Part shown: piece after piece, positions 32,155 through 40,876 of the stretch
Layout: every line of letters begins with the position of its first letter
How positions within the stretch are numbered: the first letter of the stretch is position 1
DNA from: Bacillota bacterium
GTDB lineage: Bacteria; Bacillota; Dethiobacteria; DTU022; UBA8154
NCBI GenBank assembly: GCA_030656575.1
Contig: JAUSPO010000185.1
Location: 1 to 45,078 of the forward strand
Reading direction: 5' to 3'
Length of the DNA: 45,078 bases
The notes under the pieces: generated by a model
What the model saw: only the letters and a program-made list of their open reading frames with translations
The model's database searches: none
What the model was told of the DNA's origin: nothing
Program-made: the position numbers and the translations under genes

Positions 32155-33267
32155 ATGGCTGGCAGTAAAGTGTTTTTTACAGGGAGAAGGGCAACTTCTC
32201 CGCGTAAAAGTTTGCAGGTTAAATTAGAAAAACTTATTGACGAAGTTGAACTTAACAGGATAACAAAAAAAGGAGATTTTGTCGCTGTAAAGCTCCATTT
32301 TGGGGAGAGGGGATTGACAACCTATCTTAACCCCGTTTTTGTCCGGACAGTAGTGGACAAGCTTTATGGATTGAAAGCTAAACCTTTTTTAACAGATACA
32401 AATACTCTTTATGTGGAAGCTCGTCATAACGCTGTTGACCATCTTAGAATTGCCATGCTTCATGGTTTTAGTTATGCAACTATTGGGGCGCCGATTATTA
32501 TTGCTGATGGGCTCAAAGGGCACAGTTCAAGAGAAGTGTCCGTTTCAGGAAAGCATTTCCAAAGCGTGAAGATAGCGGAGGGCATCTTAGATGCCGACAG
32601 TATGGTAGTGCTCACTCATGTGAAGGGGCACAATATAGTCGGTATGGGTGGCGCCATAAAAAATCTGAGCATGGGATGCAGCAGCAGGGCAGGGAAGCAT
32701 ATGATGCATGCTTCGATCAGTCCTGAGGTTATAATTAATAGATGCAAAGGAGATGGAGCTTGTTTAGAACACTGTCCAGTTCAGTGTATTTCTCTTCAGG
32801 AAGGTACTGCATTTATTAGAGATGACTTATGCATCGGTTGTGGAGAGTGTGTTACAGCATGCCCGCATAATGCTATCAGGATTAACGGGAGCAGCGATGG
32901 GGTGCTTCTTCAGGAAAAAATGGCTGAATTTGCTCTGGGAGCGGTCCAGGACAAAAAAGATAAGGTATGTTTTTTTAACTTTCTTATGGATATTACTCCC
33001 CACTGCGACTGCCACAGCTGGAGTGACAGTTTTATCGTTCCGGATATAGGAATACTGGCTTCTTTTGACCCTGTAGCCATCGATCAGGCATCCATTGACC
33101 TGATCAACAGGCAGCAGGGCATCTTTGATTCCAAGCTTAAAGGAAATTTTTCACCGGGTGAGGACAAGTTTCATGGTGTGTATCCAGGCCTGGATTATAC
33201 AGTACAGCTGCGCCATGCCGAAGAGATTGGACTTGGGAACCGGAGTTACGAAATATTTGAAATCTGA
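32155..33267 (+). CDS. DUF362 protein with two [4Fe-4S] ferredoxin motifs
   Basis: A 370-residue protein. The N-terminal about 180 residues are DUF362: FVAVKLHFGERGLTTYL, FLTDTNTLYVEARHNA, and HVKGHNIVGMGGAIKNLSMG. Around residues 200-245 two ferredoxin clusters follow: CKGDGACLEHCP and CIGCGECVTACP. The C-terminal part returns to DUF362 with DCHSWSDSF and SFDPVAIDQASIDLI. The family's reaction is unknown; the clusters point to an electron-transfer role in the cytoplasm. The start follows GTGGAGG and is 17 bases after proS. Confidence 0.87.
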   Translation: MAGSKVFFTGRRATSPRKSLQVKLEKLIDEVELNRITKKGDFVAVKLHFGERGLTTYLNPVFVRTVVDKLYGLKAKPFLTDTNTLYVEARHNAVDHLRIAMLHGFSYATIGAPIIIADGLKGHSSREVSVSGKHFQSVKIAEGILDADSMVVLTHVKGHNIVGMGGAIKNLSMGCSSRAGKHMMHASISPEVIINRCKGDGACLEHCPVQCISLQEGTAFIRDDLCIGCGECVTACPHNAIRINGSSDGVLLQEKMAEFALGAVQDKKDKVCFFNFLMDITPHCDCHSWSDSFIVPDIGILASFDPVAIDQASIDLINRQQGIFDSKLKGNFSPGEDKFHGVYPGLDYTVQLRHAEEIGLGNRSYEIFEI

Positions 33268-33290
33268 TGCAGACCGGGGGATAGATTAAA

Positions 33291-34202
33291 TTGAATCGGA
33301 CAGGGGCAGCGTCACAACGTTACAAGCAGGGAAAACGTGCCATTTTCTTAAGCATGTTCTTGAACTTATTACTTGCCCTTTTTAAGGGTGCGGTTGGATA
33401 CTTCAGCCGAAGCCAGGCAATGATCGCTGATGCCTTTAATTCCGCGGGCGATTTGATGGTTAATATAGTTGTTTTGCTGGGACTGAGGACCGCTTATAAA
33501 CCGGCCGATGAAGACCATCCTTACGGACATGGCAAAGCTGAAACACTGGCCCAAAATATTGTGGGCCTTTTGATTATTTTTACAGGAGCATACCTGGCTT
33601 TTTCATCCCTCTTTTCCCTAAGAACCCCGATTACAGAGCCCCCGGCAAGTTTCGCACTGACTGCCGCAGTTGTTAGCATTGCTGTTAAGGAAGGGCTTTT
33701 TCGCTACATTTTTAATCTGGGTAAGAAGGTTAATTCCCGTGCCTTAATTGCAAATGCCTGGGATTACCGGGGTGACGTCCTTTCATCGCTGGCGGCTTTT
33801 TTGGGTATAGCCGGTGCCAGGCTGGGATCCTACCTGGGTTATCCTTTTTTATACTATATGGATCCACTTGCCGGCGTCCTGGTTTCTGCTCTGATTGTCT
33901 ATATGGGCATGAATATCATGAGGGATGCGGGCAATGAATTGATGGACGGCATGTGTTCTTCCGAAATACTGGAGGAGATCACCTCTGTTGCCCTGGAGGT
34001 AACAAGTGTAAAAGAAGTCCACAATATTCGTGTCCGCAGCAGCGGACCCTGTTTGCTTGTTGATCTGGAAATCGGTGTAAAAGGTTTTTTAAGTGTGGAA
34101 GAGGGACATAATGTAGCTCATGAACTGGAGGAAAAGCTGTGTGTCAGAAGAGAGGAAATTTTGTCCGTGCATGTCCATGTGGGTCCATGTAAAGAAGAGT
34201 AA
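33291..34202 (+). CDS. Cation diffusion facilitator metal transporter
   Basis: A 303-residue CDF protein with six predicted helices. Helix II carries IADAFNSAGDL (the metal-site Asp positions), followed by DEDHPYGHGKAETLA, the histidine-containing loop. NAWDYRGDVLSSLAAF in helix V supplies the second pair of ligands. The C-terminal cytoplasmic domain (VTSVKEVHNIRVRSSG) is the metal-sensing dimer region. It exports Zn2+, Fe2+, Mn2+ or Co2+ in exchange for protons; HxxxD/DxxxD variants make the exact metal uncertain. Start is TTG 33291 behind GGGGGG. Confidence 0.9.
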   Translation: MNRTGAASQRYKQGKRAIFLSMFLNLLLALFKGAVGYFSRSQAMIADAFNSAGDLMVNIVVLLGLRTAYKPADEDHPYGHGKAETLAQNIVGLLIIFTGAYLAFSSLFSLRTPITEPPASFALTAAVVSIAVKEGLFRYIFNLGKKVNSRALIANAWDYRGDVLSSLAAFLGIAGARLGSYLGYPFLYYMDPLAGVLVSALIVYMGMNIMRDAGNELMDGMCSSEILEEITSVALEVTSVKEVHNIRVRSSGPCLLVDLEIGVKGFLSVEEGHNVAHELEEKLCVRREEILSVHVHVGPCKEE

Positions 34203-34331
34203 TAATCTGAAGGCACGATACTTTTTGTCAATTAAGGTTTGAGAAAAAGAGGATTTCGGCTTTTCAAAAGAGAATATTTAATAGGTTTTTCTATTTACAA
34301 AAAGTTAAAAAGAAAGCTTTAAAAGGAGGTT

Positions 34332-34829
34332 ATGGGTTTGTGTGAGTGTCATGAGACGGCAGCAAAGGTAGAGGAAAGTTTTGAATATGACAGGTTAGAG
34401 TCGTTGTTGCAGGGATTCCTGGGGAAAAAAGGAGCAATGGTCCCCATCCTGCAAGCAATTCAGTCTGAATTCGGATACCTGCCGCGTCCTGCAATGGAGT
34501 ATACAGCAAAAAGGCTGCGTATTCCCGTGAGCAGGATTTTTGGAGTAGCCACTTTTTATGCCCAGTTTCACCTTCACCCGCGGGGCAAATATATCGTCAG
34601 AGTTTGCCGCGGTACTGCCTGCCACGTCAGGGGGGTATCCAAAGTAGCCGATAGGATGCAGGAGCTTCTGGGTGTCGGCGTAGGACAGACAACTGAAGAT
34701 TTGAAGTTTACTTATGAAGAAGTAGCCTGCATTGGTGCCTGCGGCCTTGCCCCGGTCATGATGATCAACGACAAGACTTATGGCAAACTTACCACGGATA
34801 AAGTAAAAGGAATTTTGAAGGATTATTAA
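34332..34829 (+). CDS. NuoE-like [2Fe-2S] subunit of formate dehydrogenase complex
   Basis: A 165-residue thioredoxin-fold subunit. The cysteine pairs are VCRGTACHVRG (C-x4-C) and ACIGACGLAP (C-x3-C), which ligate one [2Fe-2S] cluster. It is the first gene of the formate dehydrogenase operon and would pass electrons to the NuoF-like subunit. AAAGGAGG lies just two bases before ATG 34332; TTG 34338 would have better spacing and lose two residues. Homologues occur in Moorella-type NADP formate dehydrogenase and in bifurcating hydrogenases. Confidence 0.9.
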   Translation: MGLCECHETAAKVEESFEYDRLESLLQGFLGKKGAMVPILQAIQSEFGYLPRPAMEYTAKRLRIPVSRIFGVATFYAQFHLHPRGKYIVRVCRGTACHVRGVSKVADRMQELLGVGVGQTTEDLKFTYEEVACIGACGLAPVMMINDKTYGKLTTDKVKGILKDY

Positions 34830-34861
34830 GTCCTGTGCTGAGGAAAGGGGAGAAGAAGCTT

Positions 34862-35041
34862 ATGAATAGATTTATTGAACCCTGCTGCAAGGATTGTTTT
34901 AACAGCAAAGAAAAGCCCTGTGAACAGTTTATAGAGTGCTGTCTTTCTGGCCCCTTGTGCCATGACAGCGAAGAATGTTCTGCCAGGCGTAAGGCAATTG
35001 TGAAGAAGCTTGCTCACAGTCCCGGTTATCTGAAACATTAA
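34862..35041 (+). CDS. Cysteine-rich small protein (59 residues) in the FDH operon
   Basis: Eight cysteines in 59 residues: C8, C9, C12, C20, C26, C27, C33 and C39, with a single histidine at 34, followed by a basic tail (SARRKAIVKKLAHSPGYLKH). Two CC pairs and CxxC spacing suggest a zinc or Fe-S site. No ferredoxin consensus (CxxCxxC) is present. AAAGGGGAG sits before ATG 34862; a GTG 27 bases upstream would give an unlikely extension. It lies between the NuoE- and NuoF-like genes, 32 bases after the former and 29 before the latter, so it is cotranscribed. No family is recognised; it may aid assembly or electron transfer. Confidence 0.7.
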   Translation: MNRFIEPCCKDCFNSKEKPCEQFIECCLSGPLCHDSEECSARRKAIVKKLAHSPGYLKH

Positions 35042-35070
35042 AAGTAAGCTAAGTGGAAGGAGGAAAAGAA

Positions 35071-36855
35071 TTGTACGAAAAACATATTCTCATCTGTGCC
35101 GGAACAGGCTGCATTTCCTCGGGAGCCCTCGATGTTGAAGAGGCACTGATCGAAGAACTAAAAAAGCACAATCTGCAGGATAAAGTGCGCATAATTATGT
35201 CGGGATGTCACGGGTTTTGTGAAAAAGGTCCTCTTTTTATAGTTTACCCTGAGGATATTTTTTATTGTGAAGTAACGGCAGAAGATATGCCGGAACTGGT
35301 AGAGGAATATCTTGTGAAGGGTAATATTGTGGAGAGGCTCCTCTACAAAGATCCCACCACTGATAAAAGGGTTATTTCCCATGAAGAGATTCCTTTCTAC
35401 AGCAAGCAAATGAGGTTGGTTTTGCGCAACTGCGGAGTAATAGACCCGGAAAATATTGATGAATATATTATTCGCGGTGGTTATTCGGGCATGAAAAAGG
35501 CTTTAGAGATGGAACCCATAGAGGTTGTCAATGCGGTAAAAAGCTCCGGTTTGCGAGGACGCGGAGGTGCAGGCTTTCCTACGGGTATGAAGTGGGAATT
35601 TGCCTACCGCAGCCAGAATGATAAAAAATATATGGTATGTAATGCTGACGAGGGAGACCCGGGGGCATTTATGGACCGTAGTGTGTTGGAAGGCGATCCT
35701 CATGCTGTGCTGGAGGGGCTCGTAATTGGCGGCAGGGCTATCGGCAGTGATGAAGCCTATATTTATGTACGGGCAGAGTATCCCCTTGCTATAAAACGCC
35801 TGAGGACAGCCATTGCCCAGGCCGAAGAATATGGACTTTTAGGCAAGAACATTTTCAATTCGGGAATTGATTTTAAGATCAATATTAAAGAAGGCGCGGG
35901 AGCCTTTGTCTGCGGTGAAGAAACCGCTCTGCTGGCTTCTATAGAGGGTGAAAGGGGCTTGCCCCGTCCCCGGCCGCCTTTTCCTGCCGTTAAAGGACTC
36001 TGGGGCAAGCCCACGTGTATTAACAACGTGGAAACCCTTGCCAATGTTCCTTTGATCCTGCGTAAGGGGGCTGACTGGTACAGTTCTATAGGTACTGAGG
36101 GCAGCAAGGGAACAAAAATATTCGCCCTTACAGGTAAAATAAACAATACGGGCCTTTGTGAAGTCCCCATGGGTATTAGCCTGAGGGAGATTGTATATGA
36201 TATCGGCGGCGGTATCAGGAACGGTAAAAAATATAAAGCAGTACAGATCGGAGGTCCTTCAGGAGGGTGTATTCCTGAAGAACTGCTGGATCTGCCAATT
36301 GATTTTGATTCCCTAACGGCCAAAGGGGCCATGATGGGTTCCGGTGGAATGGTTGTTATGGACGAAGAAACCTGTATGGTGGACCTGGCCCGCTATTTTC
36401 TTTCTTTTACTCAGAACGAATCCTGTGGTAAATGTACACCCTGCAGGGAAGGGACGAAGCGTATGCTGGAGATCCTGCTGCGCATTACCCAGGGGAAAGG
36501 TGAGCCGGAAGATATTCCCCGCCTGGAAAAACTGGCGGTATCTGTCAAGGACAGCTCACTTTGCGGCCTGGGCCAGACTGCACCTAACCCGGTACTCACT
36601 ACGCTGCGATATTTCCGGGATGAATATGAAGCTCATATCTTTGATCGCCGCTGCCCGGCCGGGCAGTGCAAGGATCTGCTCACTTATTATATCGATGCGG
36701 AACTGTGCATCGGCTGTCGTGCCTGTATCAAAGCCTGTCCTGCTGAGGCAATAACCGGCGAAAAGAAGGAACCGCATGTTATAGATGAAGCAAAATGTAT
36801 AAGTTGTGGGGCCTGTTTTGATAAGTGCAAGAAGGACGCTGTAAAAACAAAATAA
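35071..36855 (+). CDS. NuoF-like NAD(P)H/FMN subunit with C-terminal ferredoxin domain
   Basis: A 594-residue diaphorase subunit. Residues about 5-90 form a thioredoxin-like [2Fe-2S] domain (ICAGTGCISSG and MSGCHGFCEKGP). GLRGRGGAGFPTGMKW and GAGAFVCGEETALLASIEG bind NAD(P)H and FMN. S451-CGKCTPCREGT supplies the [4Fe-4S] ligands. The last 60 residues hold two further [4Fe-4S] motifs (CIGCRACIKACP and CISCGACFDKC). The layout matches HydB/HndC/HylB. I chose TTG 35071 because AAGGAGG precedes it; GTG 35053 would put the ribosome site inside the gene. It links the catalytic subunit to NAD(P)H, possibly with ferredoxin by bifurcation. Confidence 0.92.
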   Translation: MYEKHILICAGTGCISSGALDVEEALIEELKKHNLQDKVRIIMSGCHGFCEKGPLFIVYPEDIFYCEVTAEDMPELVEEYLVKGNIVERLLYKDPTTDKRVISHEEIPFYSKQMRLVLRNCGVIDPENIDEYIIRGGYSGMKKALEMEPIEVVNAVKSSGLRGRGGAGFPTGMKWEFAYRSQNDKKYMVCNADEGDPGAFMDRSVLEGDPHAVLEGLVIGGRAIGSDEAYIYVRAEYPLAIKRLRTAIAQAEEYGLLGKNIFNSGIDFKINIKEGAGAFVCGEETALLASIEGERGLPRPRPPFPAVKGLWGKPTCINNVETLANVPLILRKGADWYSSIGTEGSKGTKIFALTGKINNTGLCEVPMGISLREIVYDIGGGIRNGKKYKAVQIGGPSGGCIPEELLDLPIDFDSLTAKGAMMGSGGMVVMDEETCMVDLARYFLSFTQNESCGKCTPCREGTKRMLEILLRITQGKGEPEDIPRLEKLAVSVKDSSLCGLGQTAPNPVLTTLRYFRDEYEAHIFDRRCPAGQCKDLLTYYIDAELCIGCRACIKACPAEAITGEKKEPHVIDEAKCISCGACFDKCKKDAVKTK

Positions 36856-36878
36856 CTTAGAGTAAGGGAGGGAGAAAG

Positions 36879-39548
36879 ATGGTTTCTTTAACTATAAATG
36901 GTCAGAGTGTGGAAGTAGAACCGGAAGCTACAATCTTACAGGCGGCTGAAAAACTGGGAATTTTTATTCCTACTTTCTGCTATGACCCGGAACTTACTCT
37001 GGTGGGTGCCTGCCGGATGTGCGTGGTAGAAGTGGAAAAGGCCCGTGCCCTGATGGCTTCCTGCTGTACCCCCGTAATGGATGGTATGGTGGTGCATACT
37101 GAATCAGAACGGGTTATTGCGGCCCGCAAAGAAAATTTAAATCTTTTGATAGCCAACCACCCTCTGGATTGCCTTACCTGTGAGAAAACCGGTGCCTGCC
37201 GCTTGCAGGACTATTGTTATCAATATGGTATTTCAGAAAGTGATTATCACGGAGATAAAAAGGATTATGAGCTTGACGATACCAATCCATTCTTTATCAG
37301 GAATATGAACAAATGTATTCTCTGTGGTCTTTGTGTGCGCACGTGCCATGAGATCAATGGGGCCGGAGCCGTTGAATTTATGAACAGAGGTTTTGATTCC
37401 AAGGTCACAGCGGCGTTTGATGATCCACTGGAGAATTCATCCTGTGTATTCTGCGGTATGTGTGTTGATGCCTGCCCGGTAGGAGCTTTAACACCGAAGC
37501 ATGGTATTGGTAAAGGACGCCCCTGGGAACTGAAGCGTGTAAAAACTGTCTGTCCCTACTGTGGAACCGGCTGCGGCCTGGAGTTATATGTGAAAGGTAA
37601 TACAGTAGTGGGTGCAAAAGGAGACGTAACCAGTCCCGCCAGCCGGGGGCAGACCTGTGTGAAAGGGCGGTTCGGTTTTGATTTCCTGCAAAGTCCTGAG
37701 CGCCTGAAGTCACCCCTTATCAGGAAAAACGGTGAACTGGTGGAGTCATCCTGGGATGAGGCCCTGGACCTCATTGCTAAAAAGTTTAAGGAGGTGAAGG
37801 GCACAGAACTGGCGGGATTAGCTTCAGCCCGCGTTACGAATGAGGAGAACTATCTCTTCCAGAAGCTTTTACGCTCACTGGGATCAAATAATGTTGACCA
37901 CTGTGCCCGTCTCTGACACGCTCCAACAGTAGCCGGTCTGGCTACATCTTTTGGCAGCGGCGCGATGACCAACAGCATCGGAGAAATTGAAAATGCAAAG
38001 GCGCTGTTTGTAATGGGTTCCAATACTACAGAGACCCATCCAGTACTGGGATATAGAATGAAAATGGCGAAAAAGAAGGGTGCCTCCCTTATTGTAGCGG
38101 ATCCGAGGAAGATCGAACTGGCAGACCATGCCGATGTCTTCTTGCAGCTGCGCCCGGGGACCAACGAAGCCCTGATTAACGGGATTATTAATGTAATAAT
38201 CGAGGAAAGGCTCTCAGATGATCAGTTTATCGCGGAGAGAACTGAGGGCTATGAAGAAATGGCAGCTGCTGTTAAGAAGTATACTCCAGAGTATGTGGAA
38301 GGAATTACCGGGGTAGCGGCCGGGGATATTCGCAAAGCCGCACGACTTTATGCCGGGGCGGAAAGCGCCGGAATCTACTATACTATGGGTATAACCCAGC
38401 ACACCAATGGGACCAATACTGTTATGGCTATTGCTAACCTTGCCATGGTAACCGGTAATATGGGCAAACCTTCAAGTGGTATAAATCCTTTAAGAGGACA
38501 GAACAATGTGCAGGGAGCCTGTGACATGGGAGGCTTACCCGTGGTCTTTACAGGTTATCAGAGAGTTGATAACGAGGCTGCCTTGTCGAAATTTGAAAAG
38601 GCCTGGGGTGTAAAGCTTAATTCACGCCCGGGATTAACTGTAACAGAAATCATGGACGGTATTCTTAATGGCGAGATAAAAGCCCTGTATGTCATGGGCG
38701 AAAACCCTGCTCTAAGTGACGCTAACATTCACCATGTCATGGAAGCACTGGAAAAGGTGGAGTTTTTGGTCGTTCAGGATATTTTCCTCACTGAAACGGC
38801 AGCCAAGGCTGATGTTGTTCTCCCTGCTGCCGCATTTGCCGAAAAAGTTGGTACTTTTTCCAATACGGAGCGGCGTGTGCAAATGGTGCGCAAGGCTGTT
38901 AACGCACCCGGTGAAGCAAAAGCAGATTGGCTTATTTTACAGGAACTGGCAAATAAGCTCGGTATGGAATGGCATTATGAAGGACCGGATCATATTTTCC
39001 AGGAGATTGCTCAACTCACCCCAGCTTATGCAGGTATAAGCTATCAGCGCCTTGAGCAGGAAGGCGGTCTGCAGTGGCCATGCCCGAGTGCGGATCATCC
39101 CGGGACTTTATACCTTCACGAAGGTCAGTTCTCCAGAGGGAAAGGCCTTTTTACCCCTGTGGAATACCTGCCTCCGGCAGAAGAGACTGACCAGGAATAC
39201 CCTCTGGTGCTTACCACGGGACGTAACCTTTATCACTACCATACAGGCTCAATGACAAGGCAGAGCAAGCCTTTGAATGCCTTTAAACCCGAGGAATTTG
39301 CGCAGATTAGCAGAGAAGATGCTGACAGGCTGGGCATTAAAAACGGGGATCTGGTAAAAGTATCTTCAAGGCGTGGTGAAGTGGAAGTAAAGGCAGATGT
39401 AACGGAAGTAGTGCCTACTGGAGTAATTTTTATGACCTTCCACTACCATGAGGTCCCTGTAAACGTACTCACAAATAATCAGGTAGATCCCATAGCTAAG
39501 ATTCCCGAGTTAAAGGTCTGTGCTGTTAAGCTGGAAAAAGTAGGATAA
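36879..39548 (+). CDS. fdhA: Selenocysteine-containing formate dehydrogenase catalytic subunit
   Basis: An 889-residue molybdenum/tungsten enzyme oxidising formate to CO2 or the reverse. In order: an N-terminal [2Fe-2S] domain (CYDPELTLVGACRMC), a His-Cys cluster (HPLDCLTCEKTGAC), two [4Fe-4S] motifs (CILCGLCVRTCHE, CVFCGMCVDACP), then CPYCGTGCGLEL of the molybdopterin domain. The active site reads VDHCARL-U-HAPTVAGL, with in-frame TGA at 37914-37916 as Sec346 followed by the catalytic His. Standard gene finding wrongly ends one gene at 37916 and starts another at 37965. The C-terminal domain (TGRNLYHYHTGSMTRQS, VFMTFHYHE-like) binds the cofactor. A SECIS hairpin follows the UGA. It is downstream of NuoE/NuoF-like subunits and followed by fdhD. 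Confidence 0.95.
37914..37954 (+). promoter_or_regulatory. Selenocysteine UGA and bacterial SECIS element
   Basis: UGA at 37914-37916 is followed by a hairpin: outer CCA (37923-37925) pairs with TGG (37952-37954), apical stem GTAGCC (37929-37934) with GGCTAC (37940-37945), and loop GGTCT (37935-37939). The GGUCU apical loop is the SelB contact in the Escherichia coli fdhF SECIS; the arrangement here matches it closely. The arm begins about 12 bases after the UGA, as in bacteria. Confidence 0.9.
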
Positions 39549-39557
39549 GAACAAAAT

Positions 39558-39653
39558 GGGGACATTCCTCGAAAAGAGGACCTGGCCTAGCGGTGAGAAA
39601 GTCAACAGAACCGTCCCCGTTGCCAACAAAAATGAGCCAAGCGAAACGTCCCC
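39558..39653. repeat. GGGGAC/GTCCCC-rich repeat stretch
   Basis: The gap after fdhA has GGGGAC (39558-39563) and two GTCCCCG copies (39613-39619, 39648-39654), plus a GAGCCA/TGGCTC stem spanning the second copy. Words match those at 25536-25566. It has no credible coding frame. Confidence 0.45.
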
Positions 39654-39664
39654 GTGGCTCACTG

Positions 39665-39693
39665 AAAAATTCCCTCTTTTGGAGGGGATTTTT
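39665..39693 (+). terminator. Intrinsic terminator between fdhA and fdhD
   Basis: AAAAATTCCCTC and GAGGGGATTTTT form a 12-base stem (one T-G pair) around a five-base loop, ending in five T. The A-rich left arm makes it bidirectional. It lies 117 bases after fdhA, so fdhD may have separate or partial read-through expression. Confidence 0.75.
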
Positions 39694-39776
39694 CTATGTG
39701 GAGAGGAGTTAAACTATCTATGCAGAAATAAATTAAAGAACGAAAAGGTATACTAGGGAAACGGGGGGCAAAAAAA

Positions 39777-40589
39777 GTGGAAAGAGAAAATCTTCAGGGA
39801 CAGGACATTCCACAGGGCACTTCAGAGGTTGAAATTGTGCGTGTCAGGGATTCAGAGAGAAATAATGAAAAGGATCTTGTTGTTACGGAAACGCCTCTCA
39901 CTGTTTTCCTTAATAACAAGGAATTTGTTACTTTATTATGCTCTCCGGAGAAACTTGATTTTCTGGCCGTTGGTTTTTTAAGGTCGGAGGGCCTGATCCA
40001 GGGTTCTTCTGATCTTAGAGATCTGCATGTAGACCATCAAAAGGGCATAGTATATGTGAGGACGGCAGACCAAAGTGATCTCACCGAAAAACTTTACGGA
40101 AAAAGGACGATAACTTCCGGGTGCGGCAAGGGGACCATATTTTTTAACGTGCTTGATTCTCTGCAGAGCAGGCCTGTTGAATCAAACCTGAAAATAGAAG
40201 CTGGCAGATTGCTGAAGTTAATGTCTGAGCTGCAGAATGATTCAATACTTTTTAAAACTACGGGAGGAGTCCACAGTGCTGCTCTTGCTGACAGGGATAA
40301 AATTCTGTTTTCCAGCGAGGATATTGGGCGGCATAATGCTGTGGATAAAATCGCAGGGGAGTGCCTTCTGAAAAATATATCTTTGGATGACAAGATTCTT
40401 TTGTCAAGCGGCCGTCTTTCTTCCGAAATAGTTATTAAGGGGGCAAAGCTGCGACTGCCGTTTATCGTTTCCAGGTCAGCACCCACATCTCTGGGTGTGG
40501 AACTAGCAGAAAAATTAGGTGTTACCCTTGTCGGTTTTGCCAGGGGCAGGAGGTTAAATATTTATTCCCACGCAGATCGAATCATCTAA
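39777..40589 (+). CDS. fdhD: Formate dehydrogenase accessory sulfurtransferase FdhD
   Basis: Transfers sulfur from the cysteine desulfurase to the molybdenum cofactor of formate dehydrogenase, needed for activity. 270 residues: ETPLTVFLNNKEFVTLLCSP in the N-terminal part, TSGCGKGTIF as the active-site loop, FKTTGGVHSAAL, SSEDIGRHNAVDKIAGE and ILLSSGRLSSEIV and RSAPTSLGVELAEKLG at the end. The active loop has one Cys here, where the enteric enzyme has CxxC. It follows fdhA after a terminator. Start GTG 39777 in a purine-rich context (GGGGGGC AAAAAAA). The neighbour context supports the role fully. Confidence 0.93.
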   Translation: MERENLQGQDIPQGTSEVEIVRVRDSERNNEKDLVVTETPLTVFLNNKEFVTLLCSPEKLDFLAVGFLRSEGLIQGSSDLRDLHVDHQKGIVYVRTADQSDLTEKLYGKRTITSGCGKGTIFFNVLDSLQSRPVESNLKIEAGRLLKLMSELQNDSILFKTTGGVHSAALADRDKILFSSEDIGRHNAVDKIAGECLLKNISLDDKILLSSGRLSSEIVIKGAKLRLPFIVSRSAPTSLGVELAEKLGVTLVGFARGRRLNIYSHADRII

Positions 40590-40734
40590 GTTATCTCTTC
40601 TTAAGAGGAATTATTTTCCCGTTAATGTGTATAATAACTATGGTTTTCAAAATAAGCAGATCCATGAAGGCCAAAATCTTATATTTTTGAGGTTTTAGGC
40701 TTTTTTTTCGGCGTTGATAGCATATAACCAATAT

Positions 40735-40763
40735 TTGCAAAATAAAATATTTTAAGTTATAAT
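40735..40763 (+). promoter_or_regulatory. Promoter of the radical SAM gene
   Basis: TTGCAA (40735-40740), 17-base spacer, TATAAT (40758-40763). It predicts a start near 40770 and a leader of about 105 bases. Confidence 0.75.
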
Positions 40764-40787
40764 AAAATTATATAAAATCTGGGGTTA

Positions 40788-40840
40788 TTTAGGCGATTAA
40801 ATTTTAGTCAGGGAGATGAAGCCTATGGGAAGAACTCCAT
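40788..40840 (+). ncRNA. Possible structured leader (pseudoknot-like) of radical SAM gene
   Basis: In the leader, TAGGC (40790-40794) can pair with GCCTA (40821-40825), and GGAG (40812-40815), inside that loop, can pair with CTCC (40835-40838) outside it, making an H-type pseudoknot. It ends about 35 bases before the GGGAGGG ribosome site, which the CTCC could also pair with. No known riboswitch class is recognised. Short stems may occur by chance. Confidence 0.3.
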
Positions 40841-40876
40841 GTGGTTTAATTCTTTTTGTGGGAGGGTGATGAAGTG

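Noticed and set aside
37965-39548. Separate molybdopterin oxidoreductase gene starting at an internal ATG
   Set aside because: It is the continuation of fdhA through the UGA selenocysteine codon; no ribosome site, and homology continues unbroken across the UGA.
39556-39756. 66-residue frame after fdhA
   Set aside because: Covers a repeat-rich gap and an intrinsic terminator; no family features.
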